DNA from: Streptomyces paludis
Lineage (GTDB): Bacteria > Actinomycetota > Actinomycetes > Streptomycetales > Streptomycetaceae
Length of the DNA stretch: 64,000 bases
Reading direction: 5' to 3'
Assembly (NCBI RefSeq): GCF_003344965.1
Contig: NZ_CP031194.1
Location: 1-64,000, forward strand
In this document: piece by piece, positions 26,045 to 34,353 of the stretch
Position numbering within the stretch: position 1 is the stretch's first letter
How the letters are laid out: the number at the start of each line of letters is the position of its first letter
The notes under the pieces: generated by a model
The model's database searches: none
What the model was told of the DNA's origin: nothing
The model's input: only the letters and a program-made list of their open reading frames with translations
Position numbers and translations under genes: made by a program

Positions 26045-26569
26045 GTGACAGCGCGGCTCGTACTGCATCCACTGGGCGTTCTGGAGGCCGAGCGGGTGGC
26101 CGCCGGGGAACCGGCGGCCGGGGACCGGTGGGCACCCGGCTACCCCACCGACGGCGACATAGTGGGGGCCGGACGCTATCTGACCACCTGTTCGATCACC
26201 GGCGACCCCCAGCCCTTCGGCCCGTACGAGATCCGCCGGCGCTCGGACGGCCGGGCGATCGGCGGGGTGGGCTTCCACGGCGCCCCGGACGACGATCTGA
26301 CCGTGACGATCGGCTACGGGCTGGTCCCGTCGGCGTACGGCAGGGGCTTCGCCACCGAGTCGCTGCGCCGGCTGCTGCGCTTCGCGCGCGAGCGCGGCGT
26401 CCTCCGCGTCCGGGGCGACACCGACCACGGCAACACCGCGTCGCAGCGGGTGATGACGGCGGTGGGCATGCGGCTGGTCGCGGAGGACGAGCGGCTCAAG
26501 TACTACAGCGTCGTCTGGGACGACGACGGCGCTCCGGACGGCGCCGGAACTATCCCCGGCGCTGGATAG
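26045..26569 (+). CDS. GNAT-family N-acetyltransferase
   Basis: 174 residues if GTG 26045 is used (VTARLVLHPLG): GGAGG lies 4 bases before it, whereas the ATG 12 bases upstream has no ribosome site and itself contains that GGAGG. Acetyl-CoA-binding motif A is GYGLVPSAYGRGFATESLRRLL, preceded by a beta strand LTVTIGY; the C-terminal NTASQRVMTAVGMRLVAEDE is typical of the RimJ/RimL-like subgroup. The substrate is not predictable. The 3' end overlaps a small opposing ORF. Confidence 0.85.
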   Translation: MTARLVLHPLGVLEAERVAAGEPAAGDRWAPGYPTDGDIVGAGRYLTTCSITGDPQPFGPYEIRRRSDGRAIGGVGFHGAPDDDLTVTIGYGLVPSAYGRGFATESLRRLLRFARERGVLRVRGDTDHGNTASQRVMTAVGMRLVAEDERLKYYSVVWDDDGAPDGAGTIPGAG

Positions 26570-26768
26570 GCGTACGGCGGCGGGCCGGGGGACGGTCGAA
26601 GAGGCTCTCCATGGTGGGTTCCTCGTCTCCCTCGCCGTCCTGGAGCGGCGGCAGTTCCACGGTGTAGCGGGGCTCCAGGAAGATGTCGTGGTGCTGCGGA
26701 CGCGCCGGGGGCGCGGCCGTCGTGCTCGTTGCCCGCGGCGGATCCTGGCGGGACGGTGAAGAAGGCAT
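26550..26768 (-). CDS. Possible small hypothetical protein
   Basis: 72 residues, Pro/Arg-rich at both ends with an acidic centre (YTVELPPLQDGEGDEEPTMES). G/C predominates at third positions, as in neighbouring genes, but there is no ribosome site before the ATG at 26768 and the last 20 bases overlap the acetyltransferase gene tail to tail. It resembles short disordered streptomycete proteins; it may equally be a chance frame. Confidence 0.35.
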   Translation of the reverse strand: MPSSPSRQDPPRATSTTAAPPARPQHHDIFLEPRYTVELPPLQDGEGDEEPTMESLFDRPPARRRTPIQRRG

Positions 26769-26970
26769 GCACAACCGTTCGGTGAGTCGAGCGGTCGCGC
26801 GGCCCAATGCCGATCGACCCGCTGGGAAGGTGTCTACCTCATCCTTCCCCGTACCGCACAACCACCGGTCCGCGCCGCGGCGCGGGGCCGCCGGCCCGCC
26901 GGATCCGCCACACGGCTCCATCGGGGCGGCCGGCGGGTCCGTTCCCGCTCCGGGCGGGAAGGGTGAGGGC

Positions 26971-28215
26971 GTGTCCGACACCCGGAAGTCACTGAGAGCG
27001 CCGGCCGCGGAGCTGCTGCGCCGCGGCCGGGGACCGGGCGTCGCGCAGGCGCTGCGGTCGACCGCCGCCGCGACCCTTGCCTATGTGGCCGCCCGCCATC
27101 TGAGCAGCGAGGCCGCGCCGCTCACGGCTCCCCTGACGGCGCTGCTGGTGGTTCAGGTGACGCTCTACTCCACTCTGACGACCGGGATCCGCCGGGTGAA
27201 CGCGGTGGTCGCCGGGGTGCTGGTGGCCAGTGGTTTCAGTGTGCTGGTGGGGCTGACCTGGTGGAGTCTGGGGCTGATCATCCTGGCGTCGCTGGTGGTC
27301 GGACGGCTGGTCCGGGCGGGCGAGTTCGTGCCCGAGGTCGCGATCAGCGCCATGCTGGTCCTCGGGGTGACCCGGGTGGCCTCGACAGCGTGGGACCGGG
27401 TGCTGGAAACACTGATCGGCGCGGTGGTGGGGCTGCTGTTCAACTTCCTGTTCGCGCCGCCCGTCTGGGTCCGGACGGCGGGCGAGTCGATCGAGGATCT
27501 CGCCCGGCGGATACGGCAGCTGCTGCTGCGGATCGGGGAGGGGCTGACCGCGCCGGTCCCGGTCGCGCGCGCCGCGCGGCGGCTGCACGAGGCCCGCCGG
27601 CTCGATGACGCGGTCGGCGAGGTGGACGCGGCGCTGCGGCAGGCGGAGGACAGTGTCCGGCTCAATCCGCGGGTGCGGGAAGGGGTGTTGCACCGTGTGG
27701 TGCTGCGGACGGGGCTCGACACACTGGAGATCTGCACGGTGGTGCTGCGGGTGCTGGCCAGGACGCTCACCGATCTGGCGAAGGAACGGACCGACGAGCC
27801 GCTGTTCACCCCCGAGGTGGGGGCGGCGCTGGAGGATCTGCTCTCCCGGGTCGCGGACGCGGTGGTGAGCTTCGCCGTCCTGGTGACGACGGAGGCGCGT
27901 ACGAGCGCCGAGACGGCGGAGGCGCGGCTCGCGGGCGATCTGGAGGCGGCGCGCACGAGCCGGGAGCGGCTGGCGCCCCTGCTGCTGGCGGGGGTCCGGC
28001 GCCATCCCCGGCAGTGGCAGCTGCACGGGGCGGTGCTGACCGAGATCGACCGGATCCTCGACGAACTGGCCATGGAGCACCGGTCGAAGCGGCTGATGGA
28101 GGAGCTGGACCGCGCCGCGCGGGAACAGCGTGAGCGTTGGCCGCGGCCGGCGGCGGTAAGGCGACGGTTCCGGCGGCGGTCCCGGGGACGGCTCTGGGGA
28201 CGGTTCCGCGGATAG
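26971..28215 (+). CDS. FUSC-family membrane protein (aromatic acid exporter-like)
   Basis: 414 residues from GTG 26971 (VSDTRKSLRAPAAELL), preceded by GGGTGAGGG. Four to five membrane segments lie between residues 25 and 165 (including APLTAPLTALLVVQVTLYSTL and LIGAVVGLLFNFLFAPPVWV), followed by a long charged helical cytoplasmic part (170-400) and an Arg-rich C-terminus. This is the half-size FUSC/ArAE layout of fusaric-acid and aromatic-acid efflux proteins. No partner membrane-fusion protein is nearby, as expected in a Gram-positive. Confidence 0.82.
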   Translation: MSDTRKSLRAPAAELLRRGRGPGVAQALRSTAAATLAYVAARHLSSEAAPLTAPLTALLVVQVTLYSTLTTGIRRVNAVVAGVLVASGFSVLVGLTWWSLGLIILASLVVGRLVRAGEFVPEVAISAMLVLGVTRVASTAWDRVLETLIGAVVGLLFNFLFAPPVWVRTAGESIEDLARRIRQLLLRIGEGLTAPVPVARAARRLHEARRLDDAVGEVDAALRQAEDSVRLNPRVREGVLHRVVLRTGLDTLEICTVVLRVLARTLTDLAKERTDEPLFTPEVGAALEDLLSRVADAVVSFAVLVTTEARTSAETAEARLAGDLEAARTSRERLAPLLLAGVRRHPRQWQLHGAVLTEIDRILDELAMEHRSKRLMEELDRAAREQRERWPRPAAVRRRFRRRSRGRLWGRFRG

Positions 28216-28636
28216 GCACGGTGATCTTTGTGACGGCGCCGATAGGGGGCCGGCAATTGCGTCGCGCCCGGTGGGAAAAGCCCGCTTTCATCGACAACAG
28301 GACATCGGTGGGCGATTATTGACGGAATTTTTACCCCTGATGTGTGTAGGCACGGTGCGGATAGGCGGCGGAGCACGGGCCCGCACCGGCGGAAGGGGCC
28401 CGCCGAGGGGTGTCAACTGGGACGATCGCGCGGACGGAGCCCGGCCCGGGGTGATCATGACGCGGCTTTCGCCCCTCTTCGCACGGTGCGGACGGGGGCC
28501 CGGGGAGCCCTCCCGGGCTCAGGAGGCGGGCGAAAAGGGAGAGTTGGGTGGGGCGGTTGAAGGGGCTCCGCGCCGATGGCGGTACTGTGCGCGCGCGCCG
28601 TCAATCCTGGGCGGCGCGGTTATCCCGGAGGAATTT
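28216..28636 (+). other. 421-base intergenic region ahead of the LAxTG protein gene
   Basis: No gene is supported here. Two hairpins are visible: CGGTGCGG (28353-28360) with CCGCACCG (28381-28388), and GAGCCC-TCCC-GGGCTC (28505-28520). A relatively AT-rich stretch at about 28286-28340 (including GATTATTGACGGAATTTTTA) may hold the promoter, giving an unusually long leader of about 300 bases for the downstream surface-protein gene. I could not match the leader to a known riboswitch. Confidence 0.4.
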
Positions 28637-29332
28637 GTGACTCTATTCAACAGATCGTGGCAGCGCTCCGGCGCGCTCATAACGGTCGTGGCGGCGAGCG
28701 CGCTCGGCGTCGGTCTCACGGCGGCCCCGGCTTTCGCGCACACTCCCACCTGGAATGTGACCTGCGACCAGGTCAGCCTGAATCTGACGGCCTACGGAAA
28801 CAGTGACAAGAACACCGTCACCGTCACCGTGGACGGCAAGGATCTGCTGCCGACCGAGAACTTCAGGAACAACTTCAAGAAGACGCTCGACCTTCCCGAT
28901 CACAGCAGCGAGCTGACGGTCCGCCTCGTCGTGGACGCGGCCGACGGTGACCGGTTCAACAAGGACGAGACCAAGACCGCGCCCGTCTGCCCCGGCAAGG
29001 AGGAGCCGAGCCCCTCCCCGTCGGAGACCCAGCCCACCGAGGAGCCGACCGACGAGCCCAGCGCGACTCCCAGCGAGCCGGCGCCCTCGGAGGAGCCCCC
29101 CACCGAGGAGCCCACGACCGAGACCCCCGAGTCGTCGGCCCCGCCGGCCGACGCGAGCACCCCGCCCGTGGACGAGCCGTCGCCCGTCCCCAGCCCCAAC
29201 GGTGGCGGTGACCTGGCCGAGACCGGTTCGTCCAGCGCCACGCCGCTGATCGCCGGCGCCGCCGGTGTCGTCCTCGTCGCCGGTGCGGGCATCATGTGGG
29301 CCGCGCGCAAGCGTCGCTCCGCCCAGGGCTGA
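28637..29332 (+). CDS. Cell-wall-anchored surface protein (LAxTG sortase substrate)
   Basis: 231 residues from GTG 28637, five bases after GGAGG. The signal peptide is residues 1-34 (ending AAPAFA). A small beta-rich domain (about 35-120) is followed by a Pro/Ser/Glu/Thr-rich wall-spanning stalk (about 120-190) of PSEEPPTEEP-type repeats. The C-terminal sorting signal is LAETG, a hydrophobic segment and the tail ARKRRSAQG. LAxTG is the class E sortase motif of Streptomyces, the type that anchors long chaplins. No sortase gene lies nearby. The ligand or role is unknown. Confidence 0.88.
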   Translation: MTLFNRSWQRSGALITVVAASALGVGLTAAPAFAHTPTWNVTCDQVSLNLTAYGNSDKNTVTVTVDGKDLLPTENFRNNFKKTLDLPDHSSELTVRLVVDAADGDRFNKDETKTAPVCPGKEEPSPSPSETQPTEEPTDEPSATPSEPAPSEEPPTEEPTTETPESSAPPADASTPPVDEPSPVPSPNGGGDLAETGSSSATPLIAGAAGVVLVAGAGIMWAARKRRSAQG

Positions 29333-29439
29333 CCGACCGCACCACGCGGTATCCGTACGACGCACCACCCGCCGCCACGACGGGACCGCCGCACCCCACG
29401 CGGTGACGCGTCCGGTCCGTGGGCGGCTCTTCGAACAGT

Positions 29440-29474
29440 GTGAGGCCCCGCGGCGCCCCCGCCCGGGGCCTCAC
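29440..29474 (+). terminator. Terminator hairpin after the LAxTG protein gene
   Basis: GTGAGGCCCCG (29440-29450) pairs perfectly with CGGGGCCTCAC (29464-29474). It lies 108 bases beyond the stop of the surface-protein gene and before the next gene in the same direction. Confidence 0.75.
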
Positions 29475-29576
29475 CCCGTACCGGCCCGTACGGCGTGGCC
29501 CGGCGGGATGCGGGCCGCCCCGGGGGCGCGGACAATGAGGGGGTCCGCAAGCCGCCGAGCAGCGCTGGGGGCGTCC

Positions 29577-30641
29577 ATGGATCCGGTGCAGGCGCTCGAT
29601 CGGATCGCCTTCCTGCTGGAGCGCTCGCGCGCCGAGACCTACCGGGTACGGGCGTTCCGTACGGCCGCCGAGGCGGTGGCGGAGCTGCCCGCCGAGGAGG
29701 TCGCCCGCCGCGCCCGGGACGGGAGCCTCGCCCGGGTGCGGGGCATCGGCCCGAAGACCTCGCTGGTGGTGGCGGCCGTGGTCGCGGGCGAGGTGCCGGA
29801 GTATCTGGCGCGGCTGGAGCGGGAGGCCGAGGCGCCCCTGGCCGAGGGCGGCCGGGCCCTGCGCGAGGCGCTGCGCGGCGACTGCCATCTGCACTCGGAC
29901 TGGTCGGACGGCGGCAGCTCCATCGAGGCGATGGGCCGCGCGGCGGCCTCGGTCGGCCACGCGTGGGCGGTGCTCACCGACCACTCCCCCACCCTCACCG
30001 TGGCGCGCGGTCTGACGGCCGGGCGGCTGCGCGAGCAGCTCGATGTGATCGCCGCGCTCAACGAGCGGTGGGTGCCGTTCCGGCTGCTGACCGGTATCGA
30101 GTGCGACATCCTGCCGGACGGCTCGCTGGACCAGGATCCCGGGCTGCTGGACCGGCTCGATCTGGTCGTGGCGTCCGTCCACTCGAAGCTGCGGATGGAC
30201 GCGGCGCCGATGACCCGCCGGATGGTCGCCGCCGTACGCGATCCGCGCACCGACGTCCTGGGCCACTGCACCGGGCGGATGGTGGCGGCCCGCCGGGACC
30301 CGGGGCGCGGCCGGCGGAGCCGTGGGGGCGACGGTCTGCGGCCCGAGTCGGCGTTCGACGCGGCGGCGGTCTTCGCCGCGTGTGCCGAGTCCGGTACGGC
30401 CGTGGAGATCAACAGCAGGCCCGAGCGGCTCGATCCGCCGCGCCGGCTGCTGCGCGAGGCGGTCGCCGCCTGTGTGTTCTTCGCGATCGACACCGACGCC
30501 CACGCGCCCGGCCAGCTCGACTGGCAGATCCTCGGCTGCGCGCGGGCCGAGGAGTGCGGCGTACCGGCCGGGCGGGTCATCAACACCTGGAGCGCGGGGG
30601 AACTGCTGGAGTGGACCCGGACGCGTAACCCGCCCCGGTAG
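29577..30641 (+). CDS. PHP-domain phosphoesterase with N-terminal helix-hairpin-helix (PolX C-terminal-like)
   Basis: 354 residues from ATG 29577. Residues 1-95 carry a PolX-like helix-hairpin-helix region (YRVRAFRTAAEAVAELPAEEV...LARVRGIGPKTSLVV). The PHP barrel follows with metal ligands in GDCHLHSDWSDGG, VLTDHSPTL, TGIECDI, VVASVHSK, DVLGHCTGR and AIDTDAHAPGQLD. The architecture matches the C-terminal half of family X polymerases without the nucleotidyl-transferase palm, so a repair-type phosphoesterase or 3'-nuclease role is likelier than histidinol phosphatase. An Arg/Gly insertion (RRDPGRGRRSRGGDG) near 240 is unusual. Confidence 0.85.
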   Translation: MDPVQALDRIAFLLERSRAETYRVRAFRTAAEAVAELPAEEVARRARDGSLARVRGIGPKTSLVVAAVVAGEVPEYLARLEREAEAPLAEGGRALREALRGDCHLHSDWSDGGSSIEAMGRAAASVGHAWAVLTDHSPTLTVARGLTAGRLREQLDVIAALNERWVPFRLLTGIECDILPDGSLDQDPGLLDRLDLVVASVHSKLRMDAAPMTRRMVAAVRDPRTDVLGHCTGRMVAARRDPGRGRRSRGGDGLRPESAFDAAAVFAACAESGTAVEINSRPERLDPPRRLLREAVAACVFFAIDTDAHAPGQLDWQILGCARAEECGVPAGRVINTWSAGELLEWTRTRNPPR

Positions 30642-30656
30642 CGGGCGGGTTACGCG
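30622..30656. terminator. Bidirectional hairpin embedded in two converging gene ends
   Basis: CGCGTAACCCGCCC (30622-30635) and GGGCGGGTTACGCG (30643-30656) form a perfect 14-bp stem with a 7-base loop. The stem contains the last codons of the PHP gene and the last codons of the SRPBCC gene, whose stops are only 8 bases apart, so both coding ends double as terminator arms. Confidence 0.75.
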
Positions 30657-31387
30657 AAGATCCGGTCGAGGCGCTCGCGCCACGCCTCCTCGGTGTGCCG
30701 GCCGTCGGCGCCGGGGGCGAAGTCGTGCACACTGACGCCGACCGGTGCGCCGAAGTGGTTCCGGCCGAAGAGGCGGTACATCGCGGTGCCGGTGCGCAGG
30801 CCGACGAAGTTCGGGCGGCGGTAGTCGACGACGGCGTCGACCGGTCCCGTGCCGGGCAGGTCGACCCGGACCCCGGCGCCCTCGGCGGCCCCGTCCGGCA
30901 GTCCGAGCCCCCGGGTCAGGGCCGCGAACGCGGTGGCGGCCCGGGACGCCTCGGGGCCGTCCGTACCGGAGAACACGGCGGCGCGGCCGGGGAAGTGCCG
31001 CAGATACTGGCGCAGGGTGTGGAGATAGAAGTCGGTGTGCTGGTCGGCGCCGTCGTACTGGTTGTCCCAGTCGTCGACGAAGATGCCGCTGTGCACATAG
31101 CGCACCCACGAGCCGCCGCCCTCGCGCGCCTCGATGAGATGGTCGAGCTGGTTGAGGGTCTGTCGCGGGATCCCGTCGCCGGCCTCGGGGCTCTCGACCC
31201 GGGCGGTCAGCCGGTGGGCCGGGTCCCAGGCGGTGACGGTGCCGCCGAACGGCGCGGCGCCGCCCTCGCGCGGCTCGTACTCCATGGGCCAGAGCCAGGC
31301 TCCGGTGCCGGTGGTGATCGCGGCCCAGACCTCCTGGGGGCTCGCGTCGACCTCGAACTCGCGGGCGATCTCGAATTCCTTGCTCAT
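30650..31387 (-). CDS. SRPBCC (START/AHSA1-like) domain protein
   Basis: 245 residues. It opens with the SRPBCC strand FEIAREFEVDASPQEVWAAITTGTGAWLWPMEYEP and has the GWRH-like WVRYVHSGIFVDDWDNQYDG and FYLHTLRQYLRHFPGR segments of the AHSA1/YndB group; the C-terminal 80 residues form a second hydrophobic-cavity-like part. Its ATG overlaps the stop of the upstream HTH gene by ATGA, so the two are translationally coupled. In this common pairing the regulator controls the SRPBCC gene; the bound lipid or small molecule is unknown. Confidence 0.85.
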   Translation of the reverse strand: MSKEFEIAREFEVDASPQEVWAAITTGTGAWLWPMEYEPREGGAAPFGGTVTAWDPAHRLTARVESPEAGDGIPRQTLNQLDHLIEAREGGGSWVRYVHSGIFVDDWDNQYDGADQHTDFYLHTLRQYLRHFPGRAAVFSGTDGPEASRAATAFAALTRGLGLPDGAAEGAGVRVDLPGTGPVDAVVDYRRPNFVGLRTGTAMYRLFGRNHFGAPVGVSVHDFAPGADGRHTEEAWRERLDRIFA

Positions 31388-32034
31388 GACGGCTCCTTGT
31401 CCGGGGCGGGGCGCACCTCCGCGGGTGCGGGTGCGGTGTGTTCGGTGTGTTCGGGCTTCACGGTGGGGTGGAGGGCCACGACGATCCGGTGATCCCGGCC
31501 ATCCTCGGCCTCCGCCGCCTGGTATTTGGCGATCAGCGCGCCGACGCCACGGGTCAGTTCCTCGACGAACGCGGCCCGGTCGGCCGCGGAGGCGAAGCGC
31601 ACCTCGCCGTCGAGCGCGTACGTCGCCACCCGTTGGCGCGCCTTCGCCGCGCCGGTGATCAGGGACCCCGTGTCCCGTACCAGCCGGGCCGCGACCGCGA
31701 GCAGCCAGCGCGCGGAGAGCTGGTCGCGGAAGCGGGCCGGGTCCGGCTGCACGGCGGCGAGGGCGAGCGGCGAGATGACGTAGGAGGCCGCGGTGGCCCG
31801 CATCATCCGCTCGGTGACATTGCCCCTGCGGCGCTCCCCGGCCAGCTCGACCAGGCCGTGCCGCTCCAGCGCCTTGAGGTGGTAGTTCACCTTCTGTCGC
31901 GGCAGTCCCACCCGGCCGGCCAGCATCGTCGCGGAAGCCGGCCCGCCGGCCAGCTCGGCCAGCAGCCGGGCCCGCACGGGGTCCAGCGAGGCGGCCGCCG
32001 CCGCCGCGTCCTCGATCACGGTCACATCCAGCAT
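31384..32034 (-). CDS. ArsR-like winged-helix transcriptional regulator
   Basis: 216 residues. The winged helix is at about 12-80: LDPVRARLLAELAGGPASATMLAGRVGLPRQKVNYHLKALERHGLVELAGERRRGNVTERMM in outline. The remaining helical region resembles other helix-turn-helix-domain proteins that accompany SRPBCC proteins; it has no metal-binding cysteines. Residues 185-216 are a disordered tail. It is first gene of a two-gene operon and probably autoregulatory, with a candidate operator 18 bases upstream. Confidence 0.87.
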   Translation of the reverse strand: MLDVTVIEDAAAAAASLDPVRARLLAELAGGPASATMLAGRVGLPRQKVNYHLKALERHGLVELAGERRRGNVTERMMRATAASYVISPLALAAVQPDPARFRDQLSARWLLAVAARLVRDTGSLITGAAKARQRVATYALDGEVRFASAADRAAFVEELTRGVGALIAKYQAAEAEDGRDHRIVVALHPTVKPEHTEHTAPAPAEVRPAPDKEPS

Positions 32035-32363
32035 GGGTCCACCCTCTCACCGACAATTATTTTTGTCCAGACGATTCCATCTGTCGGCGGCTGGGCCGGC
32101 GCTGGAGCGCCCGGCCCGGTGCGGAGCGCCCGGCCCGCACCCCCGCCCCCGGGCGCGTTCACTCGAATGGCGGATAGCCGCGTGGGGGCGGCAACCGCCG
32201 GGAGCGCCGGTGCGGCGGGCGTCGTGGCGCGGTCGCGGCGGTACGGGCGGGCTTCCCCCGGTTGCCGCCGCCACCGTCCGGATGCGCGATGGAATCGTGC
32301 GCGCCTGACCGTGAGGGGCCTGATCCCACAGACGCGCTTCCCCCACGCGAGGAGTGATCGCTG
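32035..32363. other. 329-base divergent intergenic region
   Basis: It separates the HTH/SRPBCC operon from the PRC-barrel gene. Near the left end is an AT-rich block containing the inverted repeat GACAA-N6-TTGTC (32052-32067). The rest is GC-rich with no supported gene; GAGGAG shortly before 32364 is the ribosome site of the PRC-barrel gene. Confidence 0.5.
32052..32067. promoter_or_regulatory. Candidate operator GACAA-N6-TTGTC
   Basis: A perfect 5-6-5 inverted repeat in the only AT-rich stretch ahead of the ArsR-like gene, ending 18 bases before its start codon. Its position fits an autoregulatory site; that is inference. Confidence 0.4.
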
Positions 32364-33239
32364 ATGTCAGCCGAAGGCGTGTTCGACAACCCCAGCAGTC
32401 TGAACGGCAGGAGCATGTACGACCAGGACGGCGACAAGATCGGCACCGTCGGTCAGGTCTACGTCGGCGACCGCAGTGGCCGTCCGGAGTGGGTCACCGT
32501 GAAGACGGGCCTGTTCGGCATGAAGGAGAGCCTCGTGCCGCTCACCGGCGCCCGCCGCGCCGGCGAGGACATCCACGTCCCGTACGCCAAGGAGACCGTC
32601 AAGGAGGCACCGCGCCTGGACGCGGACGAGCATCTCGACCCGGGCCAGGAGAAGCAGCTCTACCGGCACTACGGGCTGACGGCCGCCGGCGGCATCGGTA
32701 CGGCCGCCGCGGGCACCGCCGGGACCCGTACGGGCATGGCCGCCGACACCGGCATGTCCACCGGACGCGCCGCCGCGGCGACGCCCACGGGCCGGCCGAT
32801 GGCCGGGGTCCGCGGCTCCATGCAGGAGGGTAAGGACCTGCACACGGACGAACTCATCAGGTCCGAGGAGCAGCTGCACGTCACGGCGGAGGAGCGCGAG
32901 GTCGGCCACGCCCGGCTGCGCAAGGTCGTCGTGACCGAGAACGTGACCACGACGGTCCCGCTCAGCCACGAGGAGGTGCGCGTCGTCCACGAGGCGATCA
33001 CGCCCGAGGAGCGGGGCCGGCTCCGGGGCTCGCGGATCGGTGAGGCGCAGACCGAGGTGACGCTCCACGCCGATCAGCCGATCATCAGCAAGGAGTCCAT
33101 CCCCGTCGAGCGCGTCCGCATGGAGACCGAGCGGGTGACCGAGCAGCGCGAGGTCTCCGCCGAGGTCCGCAAGGAGCAGATCGAGTACGACACCGACCAG
33201 GAGGACAAGGGCAACCGCGGCAGGCGCGGCGGCCGGTAA
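32364..33239 (+). CDS. PRC-barrel and DUF2382 domain protein
   Basis: 291 residues. The PRC-barrel occupies about 10-85 (MYDQDGDKIGTVGQVYVGDRSGRPEWVTVKTGLFG...SLVPL...VPYAKETVKEAP). A Gly/Ala/Thr-rich linker (about 110-150) leads to DUF2382 (about 160-275: EEQLHVTAEEREVGHARLRK...IPVERVRMETERVTEQREVSAEVRKEQIEYD). The pair is typical of abundant stress-associated cytoplasmic proteins in actinobacteria; no activity is established. A long terminator hairpin follows. Confidence 0.9.
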   Translation: MSAEGVFDNPSSLNGRSMYDQDGDKIGTVGQVYVGDRSGRPEWVTVKTGLFGMKESLVPLTGARRAGEDIHVPYAKETVKEAPRLDADEHLDPGQEKQLYRHYGLTAAGGIGTAAAGTAGTRTGMAADTGMSTGRAAAATPTGRPMAGVRGSMQEGKDLHTDELIRSEEQLHVTAEEREVGHARLRKVVVTENVTTTVPLSHEEVRVVHEAITPEERGRLRGSRIGEAQTEVTLHADQPIISKESIPVERVRMETERVTEQREVSAEVRKEQIEYDTDQEDKGNRGRRGGR

Positions 33240-33256
33240 CCTCCCCGGACCGGGCC

Positions 33257-33306
33257 ACACGCCCCCGCCCCCGCACACCGCGTTGTGTGCGGGGGCGGGG
33301 GCGTGT
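33257..33306. terminator. Bidirectional terminator with a perfect 21-bp stem
   Basis: 33257-33277 (ACACGCCCCCG...) is the exact reverse complement of 33286-33306, with an 8-base loop. It stands between the converging PRC-barrel and COG4315 genes and can serve both. Confidence 0.85.
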
Positions 33307-33329
33307 TCCGGCGGGCGGCGACGGGTCGG

Positions 33330-33962
33330 TCAGTAGCTCGCGCTGGGGCTCGGTGTGACACCGGCGCTCATGCCGGGGCCGGCCGTGTGGCTCGGGGTGT
33401 GGGTGGGGCTGGGCGGCGGGGTGGTGACCGCCTTGCCCTGGGCGTCGACGACGTACCACTTGCCGCCGAACTCGTTCTTGGCCTGGCCGTGGGCCTCGCC
33501 CGGGTGGTGGTCGCCCTGGTACGTGTAGAGGGGGTGGCCGTCGTAGGTGACCTGCTTGACCCCGTTGGCGCGGGTGATCGTACCGAGCAGCTTGGCCCGG
33601 ACACCGCCGGTGCCGGCCTCCGGCTTGTTCTTGACGAGCAGCGGGCGCCAGGTCTTCTCGCAGGATCCCGTGCAGTTGGACTTGTCCCGCTTGTCCGCCT
33701 CGAAGAGGTAGAGCGTGTGGTCCCGGTGGTTGACCAGGACGTCCCCGTACGCCCCGACGGCCTTCGCCGACACCTTCCCGTGGTCGGCGGCGGGCGACGA
33801 CATGGCCGTCGACGGGAGCATCGACGCGGACGCGGACGCCGCCGCGTAGTCGGCGGGCACCTCGGCCCGCGTCCCGCTCCCGCTCTCCGAGCAGCCGGCG
33901 ACACCGGCGGCGCACAGTGCCGCCGCGGCCAGCGCGGCGGCGGTCCTGGTGGTGATCCTCAT
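33330..33962 (-). CDS. COG4315-type lipoprotein (secreted repeat of unknown function)
   Basis: 210 residues. Signal peptide with lipobox AAGVAGC puts the lipidated cysteine near 24. Two copies of the short secreted repeat are visible, GDVLVNHRDHTLYLFEADKRDKSNCTG and VKQVTYDGHPLYTYQGDHHPGEAHGQ in outline, each with the LYLF/LYTY and acidic-His pattern; between them are CTGSCEKTWRPLLV cysteines. Membrane-attached and extracellular, with a Pro/Ser/Thr tail. The family is often linked to redox or envelope stress but has no proven function. Confidence 0.85.
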   Translation of the reverse strand: MRITTRTAAALAAAALCAAGVAGCSESGSGTRAEVPADYAAASASASMLPSTAMSSPAADHGKVSAKAVGAYGDVLVNHRDHTLYLFEADKRDKSNCTGSCEKTWRPLLVKNKPEAGTGGVRAKLLGTITRANGVKQVTYDGHPLYTYQGDHHPGEAHGQAKNEFGGKWYVVDAQGKAVTTPPPSPTHTPSHTAGPGMSAGVTPSPSASY

Positions 33963-34125
33963 TGATGACTCCTCAGATCAGAGCCGCCCCACGGGCAGCA
34001 CGGCGCCCGCGCGATCGCGGCCACAGCACTCACTAGAGGACAGCCGCCACCGGTGGGCCACCGGGCAGGGCCGTCCGATGGAAGCGGCCGGGCCCGGGGG
34101 CTCCGTACGGGTGAGGTACCGTGGT

Positions 34126-34240
34126 GACCAGCGAAGGGGAGTAGCCCCGCGAACCGGTCGTCGACACACTGGAGCCCCCGGGCTCCCGGTGGCCGGGCCC
34201 GTCCCACCGGACGGGCGGGCGAGACCTTCGGTCAGGCATT
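34126..34240 (+). ncRNA. yybP-ykoY manganese riboswitch
   Basis: The 5' signature GAAGG-GGAGTAG (34133-34144) and the 3' signature GGCGAGACC-TTC (34218-34229) are those of the yybP-ykoY class. P1 is present: GACC (34126-34129) with GGTC (34230-34233) and GAAGG (34133-34137) with CCTTC (34225-34229). The element ends about 120 bases before a TMEM165/GDT1-family gene, a known partner of this riboswitch. It senses Mn2+ and is normally an ON switch for manganese export or homeostasis genes. Confidence 0.85.
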
Positions 34241-34353
34241 TGACGTGCCCGCGTCCCGCGGGCGCGCCGTCGTGCCGGGCCGAGCGGTCCTCCTTGCTCC
34301 TGACGGTGCTTCGCGAAGATCCGGGTCCGGCCCTGAAGAGAGAGCCACCCGTA

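Noticed and set aside
28637..29332. Chaplin gene
   Set aside because: The product has an LAxTG sorting signal but no chaplin domain (no paired-cysteine hydrophobic repeat); it is a different surface protein.
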